Notes under the pieces: generated by a model
Seen by the model: only the letters and a program-made list of their open reading frames with translations
Told to the model about the DNA's origin: nothing
Database searches by the model: none
Shown here: in pieces, positions 42,388 through 51,027 of the stretch
Numbering within the stretch: the first letter of the stretch is position 1
How the letters are laid out: each line of letters begins with the position of its first letter
Program-made: the position numbers and the translations under genes
NCBI GenBank assembly: GCA_964432985.1
Contig: CAYSPT010000002.1
Span: 62,001 to 126,000 of the forward strand
Length of the DNA stretch: 64,000 nt
Direction of reading: 5' to 3'
Origin: CAYSPT01 sp964432985
Lineage (GTDB): Bacteria > Muiribacteriota > CAYSPT01

Positions 42388-43238
42388 AGGTCCGCTTCCG
42401 TTACCCGGTAATTGTCGATCAACCGTGCCTCTCCCACTCGAGCAGCCACGGCAAAAATAGTTCCTTCCGCCACAGTTTCATTTGCGGCAAGGGTAGTTTC
42501 GTCCACTGCAACCACGTACTCGGGTTCCACCCCTGTGGTTACCGTCAATATATAATACATCTTTTCTATGATACACGCCACACGACGCTCTCCATCCTGC
42601 ACCATCCGACGGGCTGTTGTCAACGCCTGATTGAGATATAACGCCCGTTTCCGGTGATCCTCCTCAAGATAGAGGTTGCGGGAACTCATAGCCAGGCCGT
42701 CTTCATCACGAATAATCGGCATTCCGATGATATCCACCTGAATATCAAGATCAATGACCATTCTTCTCACCACGATCAATTGCTGCCGGTCCTTCTCTCC
42801 AAAGTAGGCACGGTGGGGCTTGACGATATTCAAAAGTTTGCACACCACGGTGGTGACACCATCGAAATGACCGGGTCGCGCTGCGCCGCACAATGTTTCA
42901 GTGAGATCCGATACCTGAACCCGGGAACAAAACCCGGGGGCATACATTTCTTCCGCTCCGGGATGGAAAAGCAAGTCACATCCGACTTCTTCAAGCAATT
43001 TGCTGTCACGTTCGAGGTCGCGAGGATACTCTTTAAGGTCTTCGGATGGTCCAAACTGGAGTGGGTTGACGAATATCGACACCACCACATAATCATTTTC
43101 ATCACGGGCGGCCCGCACCAGGCTCAGGTGCCCCTCATGGAGAAATCCCATAGTAGGAACAAATCCCACCGAACAGCCATCGGAGCGCACCCGGTCAAGG
43201 ACCGAGCGAACAGCTCCTTTTTCACTTATGACCTGCAT
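42375..43238 (-). CDS. panC: pantothenate synthetase
   Basis: Condenses pantoate and beta-alanine with ATP, last step of vitamin B5 synthesis. Typical motifs: VPTMGFLHEGHLSL (HIGH-like), FVNPLQFGPSEDL, YFGEKDRQQL and MSSRNLYL. Length 287 from ATG 43238; the frame extends 65 codons upstream only through the end of panB. It follows panB by 13 bases, the standard panBC arrangement; panD is not in the window. Confidence 0.95.
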   Translation of the reverse strand: MQVISEKGAVRSVLDRVRSDGCSVGFVPTMGFLHEGHLSLVRAARDENDYVVVSIFVNPLQFGPSEDLKEYPRDLERDSKLLEEVGCDLLFHPGAEEMYAPGFCSRVQVSDLTETLCGAARPGHFDGVTTVVCKLLNIVKPHRAYFGEKDRQQLIVVRRMVIDLDIQVDIIGMPIIRDEDGLAMSSRNLYLEEDHRKRALYLNQALTTARRMVQDGERRVACIIEKMYYILTVTTGVEPEYVVAVDETTLAANETVAEGTIFAVAARVGEARLIDNYRVTEADLVTS

Positions 43239-43251
43239 TCGATGTATTTTC

Positions 43252-44115
43252 TCACAGTGTATCTTCCTCACAAAACTGACGTACCAGGTTCCATTCAGAC
43301 TTGCCCATGGTATAACTTTCTTTTTCTGAAGGGAATTCTCCCTCTCGAACATCGCTGACATAACGCCCGACCGCATCGACAATCGTTTCAGAAAGGTTGG
43401 CATAGGGCCGCACAAACTTTGGACGATGCGCAACAGTCATGCCCAGAATATCATTAATCACCAGGATCTGCCCGTCACACCACCTGCCGGCGCCAATACC
43501 GATAGTGGGAATAGAAAGCCGAGCAGTAATGCTGCGGGCCAGTTGATGCGGAATTCCCTCCAGAACAATGCTGAAAACTCCGGCCTCTTGAAGCGCACTG
43601 GCACTGTGAATGAGATTTTTGGCGCTTTCGAAATTCCGGCCCTGCACCCGGTACCCTCCCATAGCGTTGACAGATTGGGGAATCAAGCCAATGTGCCCCA
43701 TAACCGGGATACCCGAATGGACGAGCCGGCGGACCAGAGCGGTAAAGTTCTCCCCGCCTTCCAGTTTTACCGCCTGTGCTCCGCCCTCCTTCACCAAACG
43801 TCCCGCATTGGCAACTGCCGAGTCCTCCGACGCCTGGTATGACATAAAAGGCAGGTCTGCCACCACGAAAGCCTGCTTTACGCCCCGAGTCACGGCAGCA
43901 GTATGGCGGACCATGTCTTCCATGTCCACCGGTAATGTGTTTTCGTATCCCAGGACACAATTAGCTACCGAGTCACCGACCAGAATGGCATCAACACCGG
44001 CTTCTTCAACGAAAGCGGCCATCACTGCATCGTAGGCAGTCAGCATGACAATCCGCTGGCCTTTGCGCTTTTTTACAAAAAAATCCTTCACAGTAAACGG
44101 CTTTTTATGCGTCAT
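43252..44115 (-). CDS. panB: ketopantoate hydroxymethyltransferase
   Basis: First step of pantothenate synthesis: transfers hydroxymethyl from methylene-tetrahydrofolate to 2-ketoisovalerate. The metal ligands are in VGDSVANCVLGYENTLPV and KLEGG, with GHIGLIPQSVNAMGG and IGIGAG typical. Length 287 from ATG 44115, which follows AGGGA; ATG 44124 is an alternative three codons earlier. It heads panB-panC-STAS, although rapZ upstream is only 25 bases away and may be co-transcribed. Confidence 0.95.
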   Translation of the reverse strand: MTHKKPFTVKDFFVKKRKGQRIVMLTAYDAVMAAFVEEAGVDAILVGDSVANCVLGYENTLPVDMEDMVRHTAAVTRGVKQAFVVADLPFMSYQASEDSAVANAGRLVKEGGAQAVKLEGGENFTALVRRLVHSGIPVMGHIGLIPQSVNAMGGYRVQGRNFESAKNLIHSASALQEAGVFSIVLEGIPHQLARSITARLSIPTIGIGAGRWCDGQILVINDILGMTVAHRPKFVRPYANLSETIVDAVGRYVSDVREGEFPSEKESYTMGKSEWNLVRQFCEEDTL

Positions 44116-44139
44116 GAATGGCATTCCCTACTATTAATA

Positions 44140-45030
44140 TTAGCCTTCCAGTGGGACACCTTCCAGTTTCTGCCCCAGGTCCCGATGCCTGATAAACAGC
44201 CTGATCTTCTGCTTTTCAAGGCGCTGGCGCAGCTCTTCTACGATGGCTACCGACCGGTGACGGCCCCCCGTACAGCCGATTCCGATGGAAAGATGCACTT
44301 TGCCTTCCCGGCTGTACTCCGGAATAAGCAGATCAAACATGTCCTCGAGTTTCTCCATAAAGTTCTGGGCCACTTCGTTGCACAGCACATAATTGCTGAT
44401 CAGAGGATCGGTCCCGGGCAGCTCTTTTAACAATTCTTCATAGTGCGGGTTAGGAAGAAAACGTACATCGAATAACAGGTCGACATCCAGAGGGAGACCT
44501 TTTTTATAGCCGAATGATGTCAGCATAACCGACATCGTACTACCGGAGTCCTTTTTGAAAAGCAGGCTGGAAATCTTCTCTTTGAGATCCCTGAGAGCGC
44601 ATCCGGAGGTATCGACCACCCAGTCGGCCTGACTTCGAATTTCCTCCATCATTTCTATCTCTTTTTTTATGTCCGACAGAACGCTTCCCTCCGAATTGAG
44701 GGGATGGCGCCGGCGGGTTTCTTTGAACCGTTTTACCAGCGTGTCTTCGGTAGCAGAGAGAAACAGTATCCCATAGTTGCACCCTATGGTTTTCAATGTT
44801 TCGAGAGCACTTTTCAACTGGCCGAAAAACACCCGCCCCCTGATGTCAACAACAATGGCCACCCTGGCGATACGCCCTTCGGTGGCCCCGCATACCTCGA
44901 CAAACTTGGGAATGAGAGCCGGAGGAAGATTATCCACACAATAATAACCTGAATCTTCCATGATACCTGCGACCGAACTCTTACCCGCCCCCGATAATCC
45001 TGTAATAATAAGCAGATTCAATTGTTTCAT
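44140..45030 (-). CDS. rapZ: RapZ/YvcJ nucleotide-binding protein
   Basis: P-loop protein of 296 residues: Walker A GLSGAGKSS (about 11-19), YYCVDNLPPALIPKF, and the C-terminal GCTGGRHRSVAIVEEL signature. In Enterobacteria it steers sRNA decay; in Firmicutes the homologue YvcJ affects competence and growth; no sRNA partner can be named here. Immediately upstream of its start are 17- and 19-bp tandem repeats (45041-45130). Confidence 0.93.
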   Translation of the reverse strand: MKQLNLLIITGLSGAGKSSVAGIMEDSGYYCVDNLPPALIPKFVEVCGATEGRIARVAIVVDIRGRVFFGQLKSALETLKTIGCNYGILFLSATEDTLVKRFKETRRRHPLNSEGSVLSDIKKEIEMMEEIRSQADWVVDTSGCALRDLKEKISSLLFKKDSGSTMSVMLTSFGYKKGLPLDVDLLFDVRFLPNPHYEELLKELPGTDPLISNYVLCNEVAQNFMEKLEDMFDLLIPEYSREGKVHLSIGIGCTGGRHRSVAIVEELRQRLEKQKIRLFIRHRDLGQKLEGVPLEG

Positions 45031-45040
45031 GGCTTCTCAC

Positions 45041-45130
45041 ACATACGCTTTCTAAAAACATGCTCTTTCTAAATACATACTCTTTCCAGTACTCGAAGTT
45101 CATCTTCGTAAACGAAGTTTATCTTCGTTA
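45041..45130 (-). repeat. tandem repeats, three 17-bp then two 19-bp units
   Basis: ACATACGCTTTCTAAAA, ACATGCTCTTTCTAAAT and ACATACTCTTTCCAGTA occupy 45041-45091 without gaps; TCGAAGTTCATCTTCGTAA and ACGAAGTTTATCTTCGTTA follow at 45093-45130. They fill the gap between yaaR and rapZ. Confidence 0.85.
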
Positions 45131-45138
45131 AACCGTAC

Positions 45139-45591
45139 TTACAGATATAAATCAAGCAGTAATCCCCTGATTTCATCAAGTTTTTCAATGAGATTAAACG
45201 ACTTGCTCTGGCCGTCAACAATCGATTCTGCCAAAGCCGACATATGTTCGTCAACAGATTCGAGCACCACATGCAGCTTTTGCTGTCCCTGACTGGCTTT
45301 TCCAGGACGCATCCGAACTTGATAGGATTTGCTCAAGGCGGCATCGAGAAACCAGCCGACGGTTTTTTTGTATACGCTCAGCGTTGCGGGAGAAGGATGC
45401 TTTACCATCGCTTCAGCGGCGGCATCAACATCCAGCAGGAACCGGTCCAACAACTCCCGTGCCTGCTCTGCATTGGCTTCCTGAAGACGGTGCACGAAAT
45501 CGACAGTCAAGCCGTCCTTTTCACTGCTGCGGGACGACCGGCGGCTCCGTGACGAAGAAGCCCGCTCTTTCTTTTTACTGCGGATTTTCAT
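45139..45591 (-). CDS. yaaR: YaaR/DUF327-family protein
   Basis: Protein of 150 residues with a basic, Ser/Arg-rich N-terminus (KIRSKKKERASSSRSRRSS) and a DUF327 domain (about 30-150; LLDVDAAAEAMVKHPSP, YKKTVGWFLDAAL, KLDEIRGLLLDLYL). In Bacillus subtilis yaaR lies in tmk-yaaQ-yaaR-holB; here it overlaps the tmk end by 17 bases, preserving that linkage without yaaQ and holB. Function is unknown. ATG 45591 is chosen because longer versions run through tmk. Confidence 0.87.
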   Translation of the reverse strand: MKIRSKKKERASSSRSRRSSRSSEKDGLTVDFVHRLQEANAEQARELLDRFLLDVDAAAEAMVKHPSPATLSVYKKTVGWFLDAALSKSYQVRMRPGKASQGQQKLHVVLESVDEHMSALAESIVDGQSKSFNLIEKLDEIRGLLLDLYL

Positions 45592-46306
45592 GAATACATT
45601 GTTTTGCAGAACACCCCGGCCGGCCACGTTCTTCCAATTTGGACAGGACGACACTGACAACATCGGTGTGGACGACATCAACCGGCTGGTTGCCATTGAC
45701 CCTGAGAATGCGCCAGGGATACATTTCCGCCAACCGGACGTAGCCCATACGGACACGGCGGTGAAAATCTATCTGCTCCATTTCTATTCTGTCGGCGCCA
45801 CATCGACCGTCTTCTCCCGGGAATTTCCGTTTGAGCCCCTGTTCCGGCACAACATCGAGAAACAAGGTCAGATCTGGCTCCATTTCTCCCGCTACAATTG
45901 CTCGCAGGCTGGTTATTATGTCTAGATTAATACCGCGGCCGAATCCTTGATAGGCGAATGTGGAATCTTCATAACGATCGCATATGACGATTTTGTCCTT
46001 CTGCAAATTGGGAATTATTTTTTTCTTGAGGTGTTCGACCCGGGCCGCGCCGTACAGCAGCAGCTCGGTTTCGTCTTCGATGTCTTTATTGAGAGGGTCC
46101 AGCAAGACTTCTCTAATCTGATCGCCCACATTTGTTCCGCCGGGTTCCCTGGTGTAGATGGAACGGTATCCGTTTCTGCCCAGGTATTCGTTAAGTAAAA
46201 CACTCTGTGTGGTTTTACCCGATCCTTCAGGTCCTTCAAATGAAATAAAAAAGCCGCCCACACCAGTGGCGTTCGACTGGTGATTAGCGTTTCCTGGGCC
46301 TGTCAT
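45575..46306 (-). CDS. tmk: thymidylate kinase
   Basis: Phosphorylates dTMP to dTDP. The P-loop FEGPEGSGKTTQ, the DR(Y/H) motif in ICDRYEDSTFAYQG and TREPGGT are present. The N-terminal 17 residues (MTGPGNANHQSNATGVG) precede the usual start and may not be translated, although the ATG overlaps the previous stop as ATGA. Length 243 is slightly long. It is followed by yaaR. Confidence 0.93.
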   Translation of the reverse strand: MTGPGNANHQSNATGVGGFFISFEGPEGSGKTTQSVLLNEYLGRNGYRSIYTREPGGTNVGDQIREVLLDPLNKDIEDETELLLYGAARVEHLKKKIIPNLQKDKIVICDRYEDSTFAYQGFGRGINLDIITSLRAIVAGEMEPDLTLFLDVVPEQGLKRKFPGEDGRCGADRIEMEQIDFHRRVRMGYVRLAEMYPWRILRVNGNQPVDVVHTDVVSVVLSKLEERGRPGCSAKQCIHENPQ

Positions 46307-46743
46307 GTGTCTTCATCCCCCGTTGACAAAAGACGTACCATGATCAATTCAACGTCCCCGGTCCCGTCAGTAGTATACTCTACGTGATCCATCAGACTTC
46401 GCATCATGTATATTCCGAGACCGCTCTCGGGTAGTTCGGTCAAATCAGGCTTTTCGTCCATCCCGGGGATGAGTTCCAATTTGAATTCCGGATCAGTATA
46501 TCTCACCGTGACCGTTATCTTCTCGGGCTCGACCAGAAACATAAATTCCACCTGGGACGCCTGGCCCGAGGTATGTTTGATAGCATTGGTCAGCGCTTCC
46601 ACTACGGCTACTTTCGTATCTTCGACTATCGATCGTTCGATATTCGATAAGCTGGGCATTTGACTAATGGTCGATCTGACCAGGGACAGATACCGGGCTG
46701 ACGCGGGCAAGACGAGCTCAACCATTCCTTTCTGCCACACCAC
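46303..46743 (-). CDS. RsbW-like anti-sigma serine kinase (GHKL)
   Basis: ATPase of the HATPase_c type: N-box EALTNAIKH and G1 box PESGLGIYMM are clear; length 146 is the size of RsbW/SpoIIAB. Such kinases bind sigma factors and phosphorylate STAS antagonists. GTG 46743 has AGGAGG eleven bases upstream; GTG 46740 is possible. It lies between a zinc-ribbon TPR gene and tmk, so its sigma target is not indicated by position. Confidence 0.9.
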   Translation of the reverse strand: MVWQKGMVELVLPASARYLSLVRSTISQMPSLSNIERSIVEDTKVAVVEALTNAIKHTSGQASQVEFMFLVEPEKITVTVRYTDPEFKLELIPGMDEKPDLTELPESGLGIYMMRSLMDHVEYTTDGTGDVELIMVRLLSTGDEDT

Positions 46744-46749
46744 GGTCCG

Positions 46750-47307
46750 TCAAGCCTCCTCATTCAGTAATTTTTCGTACTGCAGACGTATCTTGATATT
46801 ACCGGGCTCACGTTCTACAGCCCGTTTCAAAGCTCTGAGAGCCTTTTTTCTGTCTCTGAGTACGATCTGGAGATCCGCCAGAAAGACCAGAGACGAAGCG
46901 GGACATTCGGGCAACATTTCAATCGACTCCAGCTCCTTGACGGCTCCTGCCTCATTTCCATCCTGCTGGCAGATTTTCGCCAGGTGCTCACGGGCAACGA
47001 TATTGGCCGGTTCGACTGCCTTGACTATTTTGAATTCCTTTTCTGCCAGAGCCAGCTTGCCCAGTCGGAAATAGAATTCTCCTAGTTTACACCGCGCTTC
47101 GACATTATCAGGATCTCTGGCCAGTGTTTCCCGGGTCATCTTCAACTGTTCGGGAACAGGCATCTGGTCACCGGTGTGCTGCCCACCAGCCGGGCAGCCT
47201 TTTCCTGATGACAATACCGCGGAATCAGGAAGCCGCTTTCCACAGCGACCGCAAAAAACGCCCTGCTTGTTCAGATGACCACAGGACAGACACCGCTCCG
47301 AGCGCAC
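46750..47307 (-). CDS. zinc-ribbon and TPR protein (185 aa)
   Basis: N-terminal zinc ribbon (CLSCGHLNKQGVFCGRCGKR, about 6-25) followed by a Gly/Pro linker and about four tetratricopeptide repeats (about 50-180). It is soluble, with no signal peptide. It is likely an adaptor in a cytoplasmic complex; the nature of the partner is unknown. GTG 47307 is preceded by AAAGGAG. The gene is six bases before the RsbW-like kinase, so co-expression and a link to that switch are plausible. Confidence 0.8.
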   Translation of the reverse strand: MRSERCLSCGHLNKQGVFCGRCGKRLPDSAVLSSGKGCPAGGQHTGDQMPVPEQLKMTRETLARDPDNVEARCKLGEFYFRLGKLALAEKEFKIVKAVEPANIVAREHLAKICQQDGNEAGAVKELESIEMLPECPASSLVFLADLQIVLRDRKKALRALKRAVEREPGNIKIRLQYEKLLNEEA

Positions 47308-47410
47308 AACCTTATAGATGCTCCTTTAATTTATAAAAATATTACCGGCCGTTACTCTAACACAGGGTCTATGGTATGTCAATGTTCATCAGTATAATAG
47401 CATTATTTGA

Positions 47411-47507
47411 ATTTATCTCGTTCGTAGTCGCTACACCCACTCCAGAGTTAGTCATCGTTCCCAGCCACCGTTACCGCCTTCGACTCTGTAGGTGTAGAAA
47501 GTAAAGA
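47411..47507 (+). repeat. family 1 interspersed repeat, copy C
   Basis: Reads TTTATCTCGTTCGTAGTCGC, then CACCCACTCCAGA, CATCGTTCCCAGCCACCG, TTACCGCC and GTGTAGAAAGTA, matching the central part of copies A, B and D. It ends four bases before the lptF stop. Confidence 0.82.
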
Positions 47508-47510
47508 TTT

Positions 47511-48587
47511 TCAACGGCTTAGACGATAAAGCAGTACCCCACCTATTAAGCCGATAATAACATTCTGTAACCACACGGCGACAATAGGTGAAATAACACC
47601 ACCCGAGCCCAGCGCCTTCCCGGCGGACATAATTAAATAATAAAGGAAAATAATTATGATTGATAATCCCATGCCAATTGACCGGCCGCCCCGCCGAGTC
47701 CTGGTAGCCAGCGGAGCCCCGATGAGAACAAAAAAGAAACTGGCAAACGGCAGTGACGTTTTCATGAAATACTCTATCTCCAGGTCCCGGTACGGAATGC
47801 TGTTCTGCTTGTGCTGATCGATTCTTTCTGAAAGCTCATTCATGCTCATGTCCCGTGGTCTTTTGTAGCGGTGTTTTTTGTAGTCACCATAGGTGGTTTT
47901 GACCGGAAACCGGAGTTTGGTGAACTTCATTTCATTACGTTCCGTACCTTCCGGGGTAAATTCATACACCAGACCATCAAAAAATCGCCAGGCCCGCTCC
48001 AGCCACTCGGAGCGCTCGGCAACTGTTATACGTGGGAACGATTTCGGAGTGAACTCGAACATTATCACCTTGTGGAGCAGCCCGGTATCCTGGGAAAATT
48101 TATGTACGTACAGAGAATGATTTTCACCACCTTCAAAAAAAACATTTTCTGAGATACGGGGTAGAGGACGTTTGAAGGTAATCTTGCGAAATATTTCATG
48201 GCGCTTCTCGTTGGCTATCGGAACCAGGCGCTCATTCAGGGCAAAGGTTGTCATACTTATCACCAGGCCCACCCCGATGACCGGCACCACAATCCTCATA
48301 AAACCTATTCCTCCGGCCTGCATGGCCATAATTTCATTGCTGCTGGAGAGCTTTCCAAAAACGATCAATACCGAAAACAGCAGCGCCATGGGGATTACCA
48401 GAATCACGATTGTGGGCAGGGCATAAAGAAAAAGCTGAGCGACATCTCCCAGAGGAACCCCTTTGTTGATAATGAGTTCGACTAGCTCCATCAGCAGATC
48501 GACCAGAAAAATAATGAGAAATGTAAAAAGCCCAAAGAAAAAGGCTCCAATGATCTGCTTCAAGATATATTTATCAATAATGCGCAC
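47511..48587 (-). CDS. lptF: LptF/LptG-family permease
   Basis: Inner-membrane permease of the LPS-export LptBFG complex: three N-terminal membrane helices (about 10-110, including LFTFLIIFLVDLLMELVELI), a periplasmic beta-jellyroll (about 120-260) and three C-terminal helices. Only one such gene is found; LptG, LptB and LptC are not in the window. GTG 48587 has a poor ribosome site. It is the best single indicator, with the FadL homologue, of an LPS-type outer membrane. Confidence 0.88.
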   Translation of the reverse strand: MRIIDKYILKQIIGAFFFGLFTFLIIFLVDLLMELVELIINKGVPLGDVAQLFLYALPTIVILVIPMALLFSVLIVFGKLSSSNEIMAMQAGGIGFMRIVVPVIGVGLVISMTTFALNERLVPIANEKRHEIFRKITFKRPLPRISENVFFEGGENHSLYVHKFSQDTGLLHKVIMFEFTPKSFPRITVAERSEWLERAWRFFDGLVYEFTPEGTERNEMKFTKLRFPVKTTYGDYKKHRYKRPRDMSMNELSERIDQHKQNSIPYRDLEIEYFMKTSLPFASFFFVLIGAPLATRTRRGGRSIGMGLSIIIIFLYYLIMSAGKALGSGGVISPIVAVWLQNVIIGLIGGVLLYRLSR

Positions 48588-48609
48588 TGTCTGAAACTTT
48601 CAACATAGT

Positions 48610-48643
48610 AAAAACAGCCCCGCCGCGCACAGCGGAGCTGTTT
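48610..48643 (-). terminator. rho-independent terminator after the CBM48 gene
   Basis: AAACAGC/GCTGTTT with a GC-rich inner stem (CCCGCC against GGCGGG-like bases), followed on the minus strand by TTTTTAC. Located 28 bases after the CBM48-protein stop. Confidence 0.8.
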
Positions 48644-48670
48644 CTTTTCACAAATACGTTTGCTGGAACC

Positions 48671-49039
48671 TCAGTCAACCACGAGTACGGAACGCTGTCC
48701 GCCATATCCGTCATCGACAAATTCCTTGGCTTGAGGATCCGCAATCCATTTCGTCCCATCAATGACAAACTTGTACTCATAACGTCCCGGCTTCAGATTG
48801 AGGGTGATGGTCCAATTGCCCTCTCCCAGATTGACCATTTTGTCCGCAGTGGTGTCCCAGTTGTTAAAATCGCCAGCAACGGCTACCTCTCCGGCATCTT
48901 TATTTTCATACTGAAGCGTAATGTTCTTGTTTTCCCAGAAAAATTCTTCTTCTTCCTCATCGTAATATTTCTTCCGACCAGCGAGAAAACCTGCTCCAAA
49001 CAGAATACCATAGAATGCCATCTTGGTTATAAAACCCAC
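48671..49039 (-). CDS. membrane-anchored CBM48-type glycan-binding protein
   Basis: Protein of 122 residues: an N-terminal transmembrane anchor (about 5-22), an acidic linker (EEEEEFFWEN) and an isoamylase N-terminal/AMPK-beta-like CBM48 domain (about 38-118; VAVAGDFNNWD ... GRYEYKFVIDG). CBM48 domains bind alpha-glucans such as glycogen; a membrane-anchored single domain is unusual and could recruit a glycogen enzyme or act as structure. GTG 49039 has GGGAGGG six bases upstream. No glycogen genes are nearby. Confidence 0.85.
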   Translation of the reverse strand: MGFITKMAFYGILFGAGFLAGRKKYYDEEEEEFFWENKNITLQYENKDAGEVAVAGDFNNWDTTADKMVNLGEGNWTITLNLKPGRYEYKFVIDGTKWIADPQAKEFVDDGYGGQRSVLVVD

Positions 49040-49068
49040 GCTGTATCCCTCCCTATCTTACTGTTCTT

Positions 49069-49509
49069 CTACCGTACCATCAAGGATAACTCATCGAGCC
49101 TCAAACGCGCATCTTCCGAACGTGAACTGCCGGGATGATTCCTCAGGAGCCGCAGGTAGATCATCTCCGCTCTTGTATCATCTCCAATAACTTCATAGCA
49201 TCGGCCTACATTATACAAAGCGCTATCGGCCAGAACATGTTCGGAGTGATTGTCCGCGATATACTGGTACTCTTTCATGGCACCGGTTACATCGCCCAGC
49301 TTGATCTGCAGAATCCGCCCGATCATGTAGCGAATTCCCACCGCTTCATCATCGCCGGGATTGCTCCGAAGAATGTCGCGATACCTGGCCAGTCTCCTTC
49401 TGAAACGCCGCTTTCTCAAGCTGATTCTCAGCTGCCGTCTGAATAAATACAGGAGAACAATACCAGCTACGAGGACAAACAGCACCAGTACCCTGTATTT
49501 TCTCCTCAT
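49069..49509 (-). CDS. TM-anchored TPR protein (146 aa)
   Basis: An N-terminal membrane helix (about 6-24) and a very basic segment (RISLRKRRFRRRLAR) are followed by two to three TPR-like repeats (NPGDDEAV, YIADNHSEHVLADSALYNVG, LRNHPGSSRSEDA), resembling YfiO/YbgF-type outer-membrane assembly helpers but too short to identify. It is followed by the CBM48 protein. A duplicated 17-bp unit lies just upstream of its start. Confidence 0.75.
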   Translation of the reverse strand: MRRKYRVLVLFVLVAGIVLLYLFRRQLRISLRKRRFRRRLARYRDILRSNPGDDEAVGIRYMIGRILQIKLGDVTGAMKEYQYIADNHSEHVLADSALYNVGRCYEVIGDDTRAEMIYLRLLRNHPGSSRSEDARLRLDELSLMVR

Positions 49510-49519
49510 CGATCAGTTC

Positions 49520-49553
49520 CAGCTTCTACCCGGTTTCAGCTTCTACCCGGTTA
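49520..49553 (-). repeat. 17-bp tandem duplication before the TPR gene
   Basis: CAGCTTCTACCCGGTTT and CAGCTTCTACCCGGTTA, adjacent and identical except for the last base. They lie between the TPR gene and dnaN. Confidence 0.9.
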
Positions 49554-49613
49554 CAACATCTACCTAATTCTAACTTTCAACACTAAAAACTCTATCATGG
49601 TACCCGGAGGGTG

Positions 49614-50759
49614 TCAAACGCTTTTCGCCTCCGTGTCCCGGTCTCCTGCCGAACTTGCAGCCAGCCTGATAGGCATGACTACACACAGATAATTTTCGCT
49701 GTCAGCCGGTTTGAACACCGCCTGGCGAAGCGGTTCGGTGAGCTCTACTACGACCCTGTCGGAAAGCAGGTTGCCAAGAACATCGAGAACGAAGCGGATA
49801 TTGAATCCGATCTCCAGATCGTCTCCTTCTTTTTCGATCTCCATTTCCCGAACCACTTCTCCGACACTTGAAGCGACCGACGAAAGACGAAGCTTGTTGC
49901 CGCTCAATTCAAACCGAATAGTGTTCGAACTCTCCCGGGCCAGAGGCACCACACCCCTTATATTGTTTGACAGATCAAAGGCGTCGATCGCGGCACGCAC
50001 CCGATGCTCTTTGGGAATGACCTGATTGTAATCCGGGAATTTTGCTTCGATCAGTTGGGATATCATCTTGATATTACCCACGGTAAACGATATCTGTTTT
50101 TCGGAGAGACCAATGTGAACGTCACCATCCAACGGGAGACGGGTGAACTCAGTGAGCGCTTTGGAGGGAATGATAAATACCTTATCAATGTCAAAAGACT
50201 CCTGAAGTGTTACCGTGCGCATTGCCAGCCGGCGGGTGTCGGTGCCGACCATTCTCAGCGTCGATCCGGACAGTGACGTGTACACTCCGCACAATCCCGG
50301 CTTGGATTCATCATCGATCACGGCGAAGATGACCTGCTTGACCATTTCCTTGAACGTCACACCCTGCATGGTAAATTCGACGTCATATTCCAGATCCGAG
50401 AGAGATGGAAACTCTTCCACAGGAATGGTATTCAAATGATAATCAGCCTTGCCGCACACCAGGTGCAGGTGACCATCATGGCTCTTGACAGTCAACTCCT
50501 CTTCCGGCAGCCACAGAAGAGTACCTACAATTTCCGACAGCAACCGTCCGGGAAAGGTAACACAGCCTTCATCAAGGACCGAAGCTTCCATCGTGTACGA
50601 GGTGCTGACAGTTAAATCGGTAGAAACCATTTTCAACCCGCCAGGGACGCATTCGAGATAAATATGAGAGAGGACGGGCATGGTCCTTCTCTGACCGCAC
50701 GTCCGTTGCACCGTTTGAAGTGCCCTGTGAAATTCTTCAGTTTTACATTTAAACTCCAT
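49614..50759 (-). CDS. dnaN: DNA polymerase III beta subunit (sliding clamp)
   Basis: Ring clamp for replicative DNA polymerase. Three matching domains of about 125 residues each; MEFKCKTEEFHRALQTVQR start, SLSDLEYDVEF, and the C-terminal VVMPIRL region involved in clamp-loader contact. ATG 50759 follows GGAAGGTG; a start five codons earlier is less likely. dnaA, recF and gyrB are not adjacent, so dnaN has moved away from the usual origin cluster. The promoter side contains a 13-bp inverted repeat. Confidence 0.96.
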   Translation of the reverse strand: MEFKCKTEEFHRALQTVQRTCGQRRTMPVLSHIYLECVPGGLKMVSTDLTVSTSYTMEASVLDEGCVTFPGRLLSEIVGTLLWLPEEELTVKSHDGHLHLVCGKADYHLNTIPVEEFPSLSDLEYDVEFTMQGVTFKEMVKQVIFAVIDDESKPGLCGVYTSLSGSTLRMVGTDTRRLAMRTVTLQESFDIDKVFIIPSKALTEFTRLPLDGDVHIGLSEKQISFTVGNIKMISQLIEAKFPDYNQVIPKEHRVRAAIDAFDLSNNIRGVVPLARESSNTIRFELSGNKLRLSSVASSVGEVVREMEIEKEGDDLEIGFNIRFVLDVLGNLLSDRVVVELTEPLRQAVFKPADSENYLCVVMPIRLAASSAGDRDTEAKSV

Positions 50760-50789
50760 TTTCTCACCTTCCACAATGCCTGATTATCC

Positions 50790-50855
50790 TAACTCGGAAA
50801 ATGCTGCAACTCTCTATTACGGTTCGTGACGAAGCCAATTGGATTTTCCGAGTTA
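50790..50855. promoter_or_regulatory. 13-bp inverted repeat in the dnaN upstream region
   Basis: TAACTCGGAAAAT (50790-50802) and ATTTTCCGAGTTA (50843-50855) are exact reverse complements separated by 40 bases. On the minus strand the proximal arm sits between TTGCAG and a GATAAT-like -10, so it is placed like a repressor operator for dnaN. Confidence 0.65.
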
Positions 50856-50949
50856 ATCATACAGCAAAGACCAGCCTTGAATTGTAGCACGTTCAACCAT
50901 GGGATGACAAGCAGCGTCTTCGGTTTCGGATCTCATGTGGGAAAAAGAC

Positions 50950-50978
50950 TTGATACACAACCTTTGCTAGCTTACAAT
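50950..50978 (+). promoter_or_regulatory. promoter of the propeller protein
   Basis: TTGATA (50950-50955), 17-base spacer, TACAAT (50973-50978). The leader would be about 43 bases, with AAGGAGG seven bases before TTG 51028. Confidence 0.8.
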
Positions 50979-51027
50979 GAGGAAGAAATATGCACTACTT
51001 TGGAGTTATCCGTAAGGAGGATCCGGT

